64,000 nucleotides of DNA from Cupriavidus gilardii J11 (lineage in GTDB: Bacteria > Pseudomonadota > Gammaproteobacteria > Burkholderiales > Burkholderiaceae), in contig NZ_VLJN01000009.1 of the NCBI RefSeq assembly GCF_007829435.1, forward strand, positions 11,367 through 75,366, read 5' to 3'. Positions 43,657 through 52,216 of the stretch are shown in pieces. A program made the position numbers and the translations under genes. A model generated the notes under the pieces. The model saw only the letters and a program-made list of their open reading frames with translations, was not told the origin of the DNA and did no database searches. How positions within the stretch are numbered: the first letter of the stretch is position 1; the number at the start of each line of letters is the position of its first letter.

Positions 43657-44535
43657 CTATCGGGAAATCGCCCCTGCGGTGGCGATGACAAGATCGGCAA
43701 AGCGCCGTTCGTCGTCGCTTCCTCGCCACCGCGGCTTGGCGACGGCGATGTTGACGGCAGCCTGCGCAATGCCGGTGTGATCGACCACCGGCGCGGCGGT
43801 GGAGTAATCGCCGAGCAAGTATTCCTCTTCGGTATGCGCATAGCCGCGCGCCCGCACTTCCGCCAGGCGGGCCAGGATGGCGGCGGGCTCCGTCACCGTG
43901 AAGCGCGTGTGCTGGACCAGCCGCGACTTGCGCAACACGTCGCTGACAGCGCCATCCGGCAGCGTGGCGAGAATGGCCAGCCCCGGCGCGGTACAGAACG
44001 CAGGCATGCGTGAGCCCACTTGGAAATCGCGCGACAGCACATGGCGGCTGACGATGCGGGACACGAATACCACGTCGGCTTCGTCGAGCACACTGAGATT
44101 GGTGGCCTCTTCCGTCTCGAGCGCGAGCTGTTGCACGAAGGGCAGCGCGCGGTCGAGCAACTCGTTGGACGCGACGTAGTGATAGGCAAAGTCGAGGAGC
44201 CGCGGCGAGAGTTCGTACTTCTTGGTGGCTTCGTCCCGGCGCAGATAGCCGAGGGAGGTCAGCGTAAACGCAAAGCGCTGGATGGCGCTGATGTCCAGGC
44301 CGGTCAGTGCGGAGATCTGCGACAGCGATAGATGGCGGCGCGACGCGTCGAACGCCATCAGCACTTTAAGGGCGCGCTCGACGGCAGTCACATACAGCTT
44401 GGACTGCGCCGGCGACGGCGCGCCGGCGTGGGTCTCGTCATCGGCACGGCTGAGGGACGGGGCTGCGTCCTGCCCGGGAGCGACGGTCTCGGCGTCGGGT
44501 GCTGCACCGGTTCTGATCTTCTTTGTCTTGGCCAT
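43657..44535 (-). CDS. IclR-family regulator (third)
   Basis: 292-aa IclR-type regulator with a disordered 45-residue N-terminal tail (AAPDAETVAPGQDAAPSLSR). The winged helix follows: VTAVERALKVLMAFDASRRH with LSQISALTGLDISAIQRFAF (recognition region). The effector domain is from about 120: PRLLDFAYHYVASNELLDRA, GSRMPAFCTAPGLAILATL and EEYLLGDYSTAAPVVDHTG. It is the last gene in a minus-strand run with two enoyl-CoA hydratases, a Bug receptor and an acyl-CoA ligase, and likely their regulator. Confidence 0.9.
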   Translation of the reverse strand: MAKTKKIRTGAAPDAETVAPGQDAAPSLSRADDETHAGAPSPAQSKLYVTAVERALKVLMAFDASRRHLSLSQISALTGLDISAIQRFAFTLTSLGYLRRDEATKKYELSPRLLDFAYHYVASNELLDRALPFVQQLALETEEATNLSVLDEADVVFVSRIVSRHVLSRDFQVGSRMPAFCTAPGLAILATLPDGAVSDVLRKSRLVQHTRFTVTEPAAILARLAEVRARGYAHTEEEYLLGDYSTAAPVVDHTGIAQAAVNIAVAKPRWRGSDDERRFADLVIATAGAISR

Positions 44536-44630
44536 GAGCCCGGAGTCTACAAGAGGAATCCGACATTTTATCGTCGTGCCGCCGATAATCGCCCTTCATG
44601 CCGTACAGCGCCGTGATGCAGCCGCGGCGA

Positions 44631-45416
44631 TCAGCGGCCGATAAACACCGGTTTGCGCTTCTGCGCGAATGCCTCCGTGGCGTTGCGATAGTCCTCGCTG
44701 CCCTCGGCGCGGCGGGTTGCCTCTGCGATCGCGTCTTCGGCCGCGTCCAGCCTGCCGGCGGCGATGGCATTCAGTTGCAGCTTGATGCCGGCAATCGACA
44801 ACGGTGCGCTTTCCATCATCGGCGCGCCGAAAGCCAGCGCGCCCTCCACCGTGTCGCTGTCGACCAGCGTATCGAGAAAGCCTGCGGCGTGGGCCTCCGC
44901 GGCATCGACCAGTTTCCCCGTGTACAACCAACGGCGCGCGGTGCTCAGGCCGATCAGGTGAGTCAGGCGGATCAGCTGGATGGACGGATACATCAGCCCC
45001 AGCTTCGCCACGGGCACACCGGCACGCGTGGTCGCATCGCCGACCCGGAAGTCGCAGCACATGGCGAGGCTCAGGCCGCCGCCCACACAGTTTCCGCTAA
45101 CCGCAGCCACCACCGGCACCGGCGTGGATTGCACCGCCGCGTAAGCCTGCTGAATGCGGGCCCGGTAAGCGTCCGCGGCCACTGGATCGGTCAGCACCTC
45201 TCGGAACGCGATGATGTCGTCGCCGGCGCAGAACTGGCCGGCCGCGCCGGTCAGTACCACCAGCCGCAAGCTGGAGTCGTCGGCGAAGCCGCCAAAGGTG
45301 TCGCGCAGTTTCGTCCAGGCCTGCAGGTCGCAGGCATTGCGGCGGTAGGGGCGATTAATAGTGACGATGGCAATGCGTCCGCCGTCACGACGCTCGACCA
45401 GAATTTCAGATGACAT
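44631..45416 (-). CDS. enoyl-CoA hydratase/isomerase (second of the module)
   Basis: 261-aa crotonase-fold protein. The start is ATG at 45416. Oxyanion-hole segments are AGQFCAGDDIIAFREVL (first) and AVSGNCVGGGLSLAMCCDFR (second). The usual catalytic Glu pair lies around KLGLMYPSIQLIRLTHLIG, where only some positions match, so either hydratase or isomerase activity is possible. It sits between the Bug receptor and the IclR gene in the acyl-CoA module. Confidence 0.88.
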   Translation of the reverse strand: MSSEILVERRDGGRIAIVTINRPYRRNACDLQAWTKLRDTFGGFADDSSLRLVVLTGAAGQFCAGDDIIAFREVLTDPVAADAYRARIQQAYAAVQSTPVPVVAAVSGNCVGGGLSLAMCCDFRVGDATTRAGVPVAKLGLMYPSIQLIRLTHLIGLSTARRWLYTGKLVDAAEAHAAGFLDTLVDSDTVEGALAFGAPMMESAPLSIAGIKLQLNAIAAGRLDAAEDAIAEATRRAEGSEDYRNATEAFAQKRKPVFIGR

Positions 45417-45526
45417 GTTGGATTCCTGCGAGTGTGCGGCCGGCCGGGGCCGGCCGCTGCGATACATGGACCGGAACGCCGGGCACCCGACCGGCGCCGT
45501 CCAATGCCGGTCTCATTGCCCCGGAT

Positions 45527-46513
45527 TCATTGTGAGGCGATGCGCGTTTCCTGGATGACCTTGGCCCACTTCGCCACCTCCTCACGCACGCGACTGTCGG
45601 CCTCTTCGGGCGTGGTGACAACCACGTCGATGCCCTGTGCATGGAAGCGCGCCTTCACGTCCGCTGTCTGCAGCGTCTTCTGCAGTTCGGCGTTGAGCCG
45701 GGTCACGATCGGCTTTGTCGTACCGGCGCGTACCAGCACGCCGTATGTCGACGGCACCTCGAAGTCCCGCAAGCCGGCCTCAGCGGCGGTCGGCACGCTG
45801 GGCAGAGCAGCCACCCGGCCAGGCGTCGCCACTGCCAAAGCCTTGACCTTGCCCGAGCGCAGGCTGCCGATGGCGGTCGGGGTGGTGGCGAACATCACCT
45901 GGATCTGACCGCCTAGCAGGTCCGCGATCGCCGGGGCCGCGCCCTTGTAGGGCACGTGCAACAGATCGACCTTGGCTTGCCGCTTAAACATTTCGGCGGC
46001 CACGTGTTCGATCGAACCGTTACCGGACGAGCCAAAAGCAATCTGCCCGGGCCTGGACGCCGCCAGCTTGACCAGGTCCTGCACGTTGCCGACGCCCAGG
46101 TCCTTGTTGACGAGCAGCACGATCGGTAGGTTCCCCACCACCGCTACCGGCGTGAAATCGCCGGTCAGGTTGTAGCCATTGCCGCCGCCCAGCAGGGTCG
46201 CGTTGATTGAGTAGGACGTCAGTGCCGCCATCAGCAGCGTGTAGCCGTCCGCCGGTGCCTTCGCCACCTGCTGCGCTCCAATATTGCCCGAGAAGCCCGG
46301 CTTGTTATCCACCACGACGGGCTTGCCCAGCCCCTCGGCAAGTTTCTGGGCCAGCGTGCGGCCCACCACGTCCACTGCGCCGCCTGCCGCGTAAGGAACC
46401 ACGAAGTTGATGGGCTTCTGCGGCCAAGCCGGTTCCGCCATGACGTGCCCCGGGCCGGCCACGGCCAGGGTGGCGAGGACGGAAGCGAGACTGGTACGTA
46501 CGAACGAGAGCAT
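45527..46513 (-). CDS. Bug-family receptor (third)
   Basis: 328-aa periplasmic Bug/TctC receptor. The start is the ATG at 46513, giving a signal peptide LASVLATLAVAGPGHVMA followed by EPAWPQKPINFVVPYAAGGA. Lobe motifs include VDNKPGFSGNIGAQQVAKAP and VDLLHVPYKGAAPAIADLLG. It is in the minus-strand acyl-CoA module after the ligase gene (110 bp), again without TctA/B genes. It may bring a carboxylic acid for the ligase to activate. Confidence 0.92.
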   Translation of the reverse strand: MLSFVRTSLASVLATLAVAGPGHVMAEPAWPQKPINFVVPYAAGGAVDVVGRTLAQKLAEGLGKPVVVDNKPGFSGNIGAQQVAKAPADGYTLLMAALTSYSINATLLGGGNGYNLTGDFTPVAVVGNLPIVLLVNKDLGVGNVQDLVKLAASRPGQIAFGSSGNGSIEHVAAEMFKRQAKVDLLHVPYKGAAPAIADLLGGQIQVMFATTPTAIGSLRSGKVKALAVATPGRVAALPSVPTAAEAGLRDFEVPSTYGVLVRAGTTKPIVTRLNAELQKTLQTADVKARFHAQGIDVVVTTPEEADSRVREEVAKWAKVIQETRIASQ

Positions 46514-46623
46514 TTTCCTACTCACTCCAGATTGAGATTGCTTGCCTTGCAATGCGACGATCATCGGTCGCGCCGTGAGGGCGCGCCGCCTTGGGGTTGT
46601 GCCGGTCGCCGGAGAACGCAGGC

Positions 46624-48222
46624 TCAGGCTCTCTTCTTGCCGACTTTGTAGCCGGTCTGCTCCAGGTCCCACACGCCCTTCACGTCGCGCGAGAGCAACT
46701 TCTTTTGGATACGCTGAGTGGGCGTTTTCGGAAACTCGTCGATCAGCGCCACGTAGCGAGGAATCTGAAAGTAAGGCATGCGTTGTTCGCTCCACTGGAT
46801 CAGCGCCAGCGGGTCGAATGGCGCGTGGCCATCGCCGGCACGCGGGCGGATGAATATCTTCAGTTCGTCCTCCCCCAGGTCGCTGGGCACGCCGACCAGC
46901 GCGCACTCTTCCACGTCAGGGTGTTCGGCGATCACGCGCTCGACTTCCCACGCGGAGATATTGATACCGCGCCGGCGCACCGTGTCCTTCTTGCGGCCAG
47001 CGAAGTAGAGAAAGCCGTCTTCGTCGCGGCGCGCCAGGTCGCCGGTGCAGAACCAGTCGTCGCGCATTGCCGTTATCTGGGCTTCCGGGTTCCGGAAGTA
47101 ACCAAGGAACTCCAGCCCGGGCACGCGCGAGCGCACGACGATCTCGCCGGGTTCGCCGACGGCGACCGGCTTTCCATCGTCGTCGGTCAGGTCGACGTCG
47201 AAGTAGGCCAGCGCCTTGCCGATTGAGCCGGCCGGACCCGCTGGGTTCACCGTGACAAAGGTGATCATCTCGGACAGCCCGTAGCCTTCTCGCATCTCCA
47301 CGCCAAAGCGTTCCGAGAAAGCTGACCATAGCTCCGGTGGGCAGCCGCCGCCCCACGCCACTCGCACCTTGTGCTGACGGTCATTGTCGCGGGGAGGCTG
47401 CTTGAGGAGCATCGGTACCACGCTGCCAAGATAGTGGATGTGCGTCACGCCATAGCGCCGTACATCGTCCCAAAAGCGCGAAGCGCTGAAGCGCTCGACC
47501 ATGGCCAGCGTGGTGCGGCCGATCAGGGCCGAGATCACCACCGCGACGCCGGCGCCGTGATGCAGCGATTCCCACAGTAGGAATACATCGCCGGGCTGGG
47601 CCCCCGTCAGGCGCAGAATGCCCATCGGGCCGGCCCGCAACGTGCGATCCGACTTCAGCACGCCCTTGGGCGCACCGGTGGTGCCCGAGCTAGGGGTCAG
47701 CGCGAGAATAGAGTCGGCGTCCGGATGGCAGTCGGGCGCTTCATCCGCCAGCGCGCCGAAAGCGCCGAACTCGTCCTGCCCCTCGCGTTCACCCCGCCAG
47801 ACGATGGTGCAGGCGTCGAGCCGGCTGCCGAGCGAGGCGACCGCAGGCGCGTATTCCACGTCCGCCAGCAGCGCTTGCGGCTCGAACTGATCGAACAGGT
47901 GTTCCAGTGCGGCACCGTGCAGATGCACGTTGACCGGCACGCGCACCAGCCCGAGGCGGCACAATGCGAAAATTGCGACGATGTGATCGGGATGGCTGGG
48001 CAGCATGAGGGCGACGCGATCGCCCATTTTCAGACCCCGCGCGGCCAGGCCATTGGCAACCTGATTTACGCGCCGGTTCAGCTGCGCAACCGTGATCGTC
48101 TCGTCGCCGAAATGACAGTAGATGTGATCCGGCGTCTCGCTGGCACGTCGAGCCAGTAACTGGGAGATGGTTTCGCTGCCCACGGGCGCGATGTCGATGT
48201 GGCGATCCAGGGTATTGGTCAT
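46624..48222 (-). CDS. AMP-dependent acyl-CoA ligase (CaiC-like)
   Basis: 532-aa ANL-family adenylating enzyme. It has the phosphate loop TPSSGTTGAPKGVLKS, GYGLSEMITFVTVNPAG (A5), FCTGDLARRDEDGFLYFAGR (A7-A8 hinge) and a C-terminal RIQKKLLSRD with the catalytic Lys. Closest in character to CaiC/crotonobetaine or medium-chain carboxylate ligases. Start ATG at 48222 keeps the conserved N terminus; the upstream ribosome site is weak. It lies 84 bp after the crotonase gene at 48306. The substrate, perhaps the acid imported by the neighbouring Bug receptor, is unknown. Confidence 0.9.
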   Translation of the reverse strand: MTNTLDRHIDIAPVGSETISQLLARRASETPDHIYCHFGDETITVAQLNRRVNQVANGLAARGLKMGDRVALMLPSHPDHIVAIFALCRLGLVRVPVNVHLHGAALEHLFDQFEPQALLADVEYAPAVASLGSRLDACTIVWRGEREGQDEFGAFGALADEAPDCHPDADSILALTPSSGTTGAPKGVLKSDRTLRAGPMGILRLTGAQPGDVFLLWESLHHGAGVAVVISALIGRTTLAMVERFSASRFWDDVRRYGVTHIHYLGSVVPMLLKQPPRDNDRQHKVRVAWGGGCPPELWSAFSERFGVEMREGYGLSEMITFVTVNPAGPAGSIGKALAYFDVDLTDDDGKPVAVGEPGEIVVRSRVPGLEFLGYFRNPEAQITAMRDDWFCTGDLARRDEDGFLYFAGRKKDTVRRRGINISAWEVERVIAEHPDVEECALVGVPSDLGEDELKIFIRPRAGDGHAPFDPLALIQWSEQRMPYFQIPRYVALIDEFPKTPTQRIQKKLLSRDVKGVWDLEQTGYKVGKKRA

Positions 48223-48305
48223 GAAGGCTAAGGCGTCCGCGTGCGGCGCGCCGTGATGTCGATGGGCTCTTCCGATACGTCGTGAAAAGTGTGGCAATAC
48301 CGGCT

Positions 48306-49091
48306 TCAGCTTGCCGCCGCGGCCGCACGGCGTCGCGCGCGCTCCTCGAAGAAGGCTTCCATCATGCGCGCCGGCTCACCCGAAGCGTAGGCCTCGCGGT
48401 GGTAGCGGATGCCCGCCTCGATCGACTGGCGGAAGCGCGCTTCGGTCATCTCGCGCAGCCATGCCTTGTCCAGTCTCATGGCCAGGCGTGGCTTGGCGGC
48501 GAGGTCCGCGGCTATCGCGAGCGAGCGCTCGAGCACCGTTTCGCGCGGCACCAGATGGTGAACCAGGCCGATATCGAAGCACTCCTGCGCCTGCATCATG
48601 CGGCCCGTCAGCGTCAGTTCGATCGTGCGCGACATGCCGAGCATTTCCTTCATGATCCACGGCCCGGTGATGCTGGCGATCCCGGCGTTGATCTCCGGCT
48701 GCCCCATTTGCACCTCGGGATGCGCGACGCGGATATCGCCCAGCAGCGTCACCTGGAACGCCGATCCCGCGGCAGTGCCGTTGAGCGCCATCACCAGCGG
48801 CTTGGACAGGCTGCGCAGCGTGTCGTAGAAGGTTTCCCACTCCCGCAGCCAGACTTCGGCACGCTCCTCGTCGAAATCATGGGCCTCTTCCAGGTCCTGT
48901 CCTGCGGAGAACGCACGCTCGCCGGTCCCGGTCATGACGATGGCCCCCACTGCGTCGTCGCGCGAAAACTCGTTCAGCGCGGCAAGGATCTCGGCACGCA
49001 TGGCCGTGTTCCACGCGTTCAGGCGCTCGGGACGATTCAGGGTCAGGATACCCACCGCATCCGAATAGGCCGTCTTAATGTATGTCGCCAT
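48306..49091 (-). CDS. enoyl-CoA hydratase/isomerase (first of the module)
   Basis: 261-aa crotonase-fold enzyme, start ATG at 49091. Oxyanion-hole segments: ERAFSAGQDLEEAHDFD (first) and ALNGTAAGSAFQVTLLGDIR (second); HPEVQMGQPEINAGIASITG provides the region for the catalytic Glu residues. The C-terminal helix ends in an Arg/Ala tail. First gene of the acyl-CoA module, preceded by a palindrome at 49096, a likely operator. Beta-oxidation-like processing of the acid activated by the ligase is inferred. Confidence 0.9.
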   Translation of the reverse strand: MATYIKTAYSDAVGILTLNRPERLNAWNTAMRAEILAALNEFSRDDAVGAIVMTGTGERAFSAGQDLEEAHDFDEERAEVWLREWETFYDTLRSLSKPLVMALNGTAAGSAFQVTLLGDIRVAHPEVQMGQPEINAGIASITGPWIMKEMLGMSRTIELTLTGRMMQAQECFDIGLVHHLVPRETVLERSLAIAADLAAKPRLAMRLDKAWLREMTEARFRQSIEAGIRYHREAYASGEPARMMEAFFEERARRRAAAAAS

Positions 49092-49095
49092 TGTG

Positions 49096-49112
49096 TTATT
49101 GCTTAGCAATAA
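49096..49112. promoter_or_regulatory. palindrome at the acyl-CoA module promoter
   Basis: TTATTGC-TTA-GCAATAA, a perfect 7-3-7 dyad in the 5' leader of the minus-strand module, four bases before its start codon and just after an AT-rich promoter-like stretch (about 49121-49137). It is placed to block transcription or translation, and the IclR regulator at 43657 is the obvious candidate. Confidence 0.55.
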
Positions 49113-49137
49113 AGTTGTGGTGATATGGAATATATTC

Positions 49138-49549
49138 GCGTCGGCCCGACGGTGCAACCTCGGTGTTGCTAGGGGTTTACCCGTTATGTTCGGCTAGGCT
49201 GACGAATCGGAAAGGGAAAGGTGCGACTTCGCTGGGGCAATAAAGCGCCAGGTCCAAACCGTCCTAAGTGGGATCGCTGATAGTTGGCAACGCTTTCTGG
49301 TGTCGTGTTGGAGAATCGGGGCGCGCGCACTTCGGAACGCTGCATTTGGCATGATGCAGTTAAGCCTCGACTCCATGACCCTCGCACGTAGCCAAGCCAC
49401 TCATTCGCGCCCAGCGAGCGCATCTGGGCTCGACGCAAGAAAGGAGGTGACCGATTGCATGCGCGTCAGCCACCCGGCTTTATGCCAAGCAGGAGAACCC
49501 CAGCCAGCACCCAAGGGGACGCGACAGGAGAGTTCGGCCGCGACGGGCA
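49138..49549. other. decayed, lower-GC intergenic DNA
   Basis: No gene is recognisable here. A strong ribosome-binding-like AAAGGAGGTGA (49440-49450) precedes an ATG at 49459, but the frame after it has no protein-like composition. The stretch continues into the gene fragments at 49550 and 49731. Confidence 0.4.
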
Positions 49550-49735
49550 TCAATACGGAGTCGCCCCCTTGTATGGCACGTGGACGTAGCGCGCCTTCGC
49601 TGCCGTTTGCAGCAGGGCTGCGGACATATGGTTGGAGGTTCCTACGCCAGCGCTCCCATAGTTCAGCAGCGGCTCCCGTTGTCCCGCAGCAATCAGATCG
49701 GAAACGGAGCGGCGCGCCGCGGCGGGATCGAACAT
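49550..49735 (-). pseudogene. Bug receptor fragment
   Basis: About 60 residues match the centre of Bug receptors: SDLIAAGQREPLLNYGSAGV, then GTSNHMSAALLQTAAK and VHVPYKGATPY. A stop follows at 49550, and neither signal peptide nor first lobe remains upstream. Relic of a fourth Bug gene. Confidence 0.7.
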
Positions 49736-50100
49736 GGTGGTGGAGGCCGCGCTGCGCTGCGCGATGGTGCCGGCCGAGAACACGCTGCTGGGCCCGCTGG
49801 TCAACCGGATCAACCGCACGCCGATCGACACCATGCACGCCGAGGTCACCAATTCGGTGACAGTGATTGCCACCGCCTCCAGCGCAAGGCCACCATGCAG
49901 GAACTGGAAGACGCGCTGGCCGACGTGCCATTGCCGCCCGGGGATCTTGTGGTGGGATCGTTCGATGCGGAGGATGTTGCCATCGAGGTGACCTTGCTCG
50001 CCACCTCGGTGGAGGGAGGCCCATGGACGGACTGGTGGAACGGCTCGGTGCGTTGCCGTCGGTCCGGCAGGCGTTCTGGAGCCATAGCACTCGCGACCAG
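49731..50100 (+). pseudogene. MgtC/SapB-family fragment with frameshifts
   Basis: C-terminal part of an MgtC/SapB-like membrane protein on the plus strand, in three successive frames: AENTLLGPLVNRINRTPIDT (frame from 49734), QELEDALADVPLPPGDLVVG with DVAIEVTLLATSVEGGPWTD (frame from 49895), and GLVERLGALPSVRQAFWSHS (frame from 50023). The first phrase is the end of the last membrane helix plus the start of the cytoplasmic ACT-like domain. The N-terminal membrane portion is missing. It faces the Bug fragment, and the junction lies near 49733. Confidence 0.65.
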
Positions 50101-50157
50101 GCGCGGCCTTCATGCACGCTTCGGCCGATGGCCGCCCGGCCATCCGGCACGCCGCGC

Positions 50158-50823
50158 CTACTGCTCGGCGGCCTCGTCCTCGGCGCGCGCGCTCGCCATC
50201 AGTTCCCGCTTGGTATCCATGATGTGTTCCTCGAGCAAAGCCACCACGGTCGCGATATCGCGGCGGCGGCAGGCCTCAACGAGGCGGCGGTGATCGCGCT
50301 GGGGCTTTTCCTTGCCGGTCGCCATCGACATGGCCACATGGGTGTAGCGGTCGGTGTTCAGGCAGTACTCCTCGATCAGCCGGCGCAATCTGCGGTTATT
50401 GGCCGGCGCCGATAGCGCCAGGTGAAAGCGGCGGTTGTACTCGGCCCACTCGTTCAGGTCCGTGGAGGCCTCGTAGGCATCTAGGATCTGGTCCATCGTG
50501 TCGAAGTCGCGCTCCACCATATTCGGCACGCCCAGCTTGGCCGCATGGCATTCGAGCGCCACGCGGATGTCCAGCAGTTCGCAGATCTGCTCCACGTTCA
50601 TCCGCACCACGGTGGCGCCGCGATTGGCGCGGTAGACCACCAGACCCTCCGCCTCCAGCTGGCGCAGCGCCTCCCGCACCGGGATGCGGCTCGCGCCGAA
50701 GCGCTCGGCCAGCGAGTCCTGGCGCAGCACCGCGCCGCCGGCGAGCACGCCGGTCAGGATTTCGCCGCGCAACACATTGCGGATCGTTTGATGCACGGGC
50801 TGCGCCCGCGAGGTCGTAGCCAT
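50158..50823 (-). CDS. GntR-family regulator, FCD subfamily
   Basis: 221-aa GntR regulator. The N-terminal winged helix (about 5-70) has HQTIRNVLRGEILTGVLAGG and LAERFGASRIPVREALRQLE (recognition helix), followed by an FCD domain with helices around ICELLDIRVALECHAAKLGV and NRRFHLALSAPANNRRLRRL, whose His/Asp/His residues bind a metal and carboxylate effector. Divergent from the Liv-type transporter, with an AT-rich gap between; the transporter is its likely target. Effector acid unknown. Confidence 0.9.
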   Translation of the reverse strand: MATTSRAQPVHQTIRNVLRGEILTGVLAGGAVLRQDSLAERFGASRIPVREALRQLEAEGLVVYRANRGATVVRMNVEQICELLDIRVALECHAAKLGVPNMVERDFDTMDQILDAYEASTDLNEWAEYNRRFHLALSAPANNRRLRRLIEEYCLNTDRYTHVAMSMATGKEKPQRDHRRLVEACRRRDIATVVALLEEHIMDTKRELMASARAEDEAAEQ

Positions 50824-50966
50824 GGCTCGTGAAATTAAAAAAACTGTTGCGATTTGTAACCACCGAATTATACTCGAATCCGATTCATCAAATCTGGATC
50901 CAATCCTTATAGTTTTGCTATCAATTCGACAACCTATTGCCTACATTTAACCGTTTGGGAGATTCC
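50824..50966. other. divergent GntR/liv promoter region
   Basis: 143-bp AT-rich gap between the GntR gene and the transporter operon. Promoters for both must lie here. GntR-FCD operator half-sites (TTGT/ACAA type) are only suggested by GATTTGTAACC near 50852, and no clear dyad was seen. Confidence 0.4.
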
Positions 50967-52104
50967 ATGTCTTCGTCAATCCGATCCACCTTCGCCGCGC
51001 TGGCGGCGGGCGCCCCCCCCCGGCCGGGGGCCCCCCGCCTCGACCGTGCTGATGGCCCAGGCCGTGTCCGCACAGGAGGTCCAGATGGGCGCCGTGCTGT
51101 CGCTGACCGGCTCCAACGCCACGGTCGGAGAGGACGTGCGCCGCGCCGTCGCGCTGGCGGTCGAGCACGTCAACGCCAAGGGCGGCGTGCTTGGCAAGAA
51201 GTTCGGCGTGATCGTCGAGGACTCGGGCGGTAATGCGACCACGGCGCTGAACGCGGCGCGCAAGCTGGCCAGCGTGGACAAGGTGCCGGTGGTGATCGGC
51301 GAATACTCGTCGGGCATCACGCTGCCGATGGCGCAATACCTGGTGAAGGAAGGTGTCACGCACATCAATATCGCCAGCACCAGCGTCAAGGTGCGGGACC
51401 TGGGAGCGACCTCGTTCAACCTGATCGGCCTGGAAAACCTGGGCAACAAGTTCTCGGCGGCCGACACCTGGGCGCTGGGCTACCGCAAGGTCGCGGTGAT
51501 CGCGCCGAACAATGCCTATGGCCAGGGCGTCGCGCACGGCTTCAAGGAGGAATTCGAGAAGCTCGGCGGCAAGGTCGTGGCCGAAGTGCTCTACACCCAG
51601 GGCCAGTCGACCTATCGCCGCGAGCTGCAGCAGATCGAGCGGGCGGCGCCGGATGCCTACGTGTACACGGCCTATGGCCAGGAATCGGCGGTGATCAACC
51701 GCGAGGCGTTCGAGCTGGGCCTGCGCGGCAAGCCGTGGTACGCGATCCTGCTCAGCATGAGCCTGTCGGACACGCCTGCGCAGATCGCCAAGGGCCAGCT
51801 GGGCATGGAAGTCGGCTCGGTACAGGGCGCCGCGGGCAAAGCCTATAGCGACGCCTTCGCCGCCAAGTACAAGGAAGGCCCCAAGACCTCCTACACCGGC
51901 TATGCCTACGATGCCGTGCTGATGACCGCCGCCGCCATCGAGCGCGCCAAGTCCACCGAGCCGGCCGCGGTACAGGCCGCGCTCAAGGAAGTGGGCAAGA
52001 ACTACCAGGGCGTGACCGGTCCGATCACCTTCGATGCGGACCGCCAGCGCATCGACCCGCCCTACGCCAAGCTGAAGTACGACGGCAAGGTCGTGCCGCG
52101 CTGA
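50967..52104 (+). CDS. Liv-type ABC transporter substrate-binding protein, frameshifted signal peptide
   Basis: Periplasmic receptor of the branched-chain amino acid (HAAT/LivK) type. The natural start is ATG at 50967, giving SSSIRSTFAALAAG, but the frame shifts by one base in a run of C and G (51011-51037). The downstream frame contains LMAQAVSAQ then EVQMGAVLSLTGSNATVGED and runs to 52104 (352 codons from the GTG at 51046). Motifs AVALAVEHVNAKGG and YGQGVAHGFKEEFEKLGGKV are normal for LivK. One extra C in the homopolymer run would explain the shift. Either a sequencing fault or a recent mutation that would abolish export. First gene of the liv operon. Confidence 0.85.
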
Positions 52105-52216
52105 TCGGCCCGCTTTTCCGCGGCCGCTTTTTCGCGCACCGCCGCGCAGGCTCCCGGGCCCGCGCGGTGCCATCCCGGGCTTTCCTGCGCTTTCGGCGCT
52201 CTTCCCTGCATACGTC

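Noticed and set aside
49437-49452. AGAAAGGAGGTGA resembling the reverse complement of a 16S rRNA 3' end
   Set aside because: Only about 13 bases match and no rRNA sequence flanks it. It is better read as a very strong ribosome binding site in decayed DNA.
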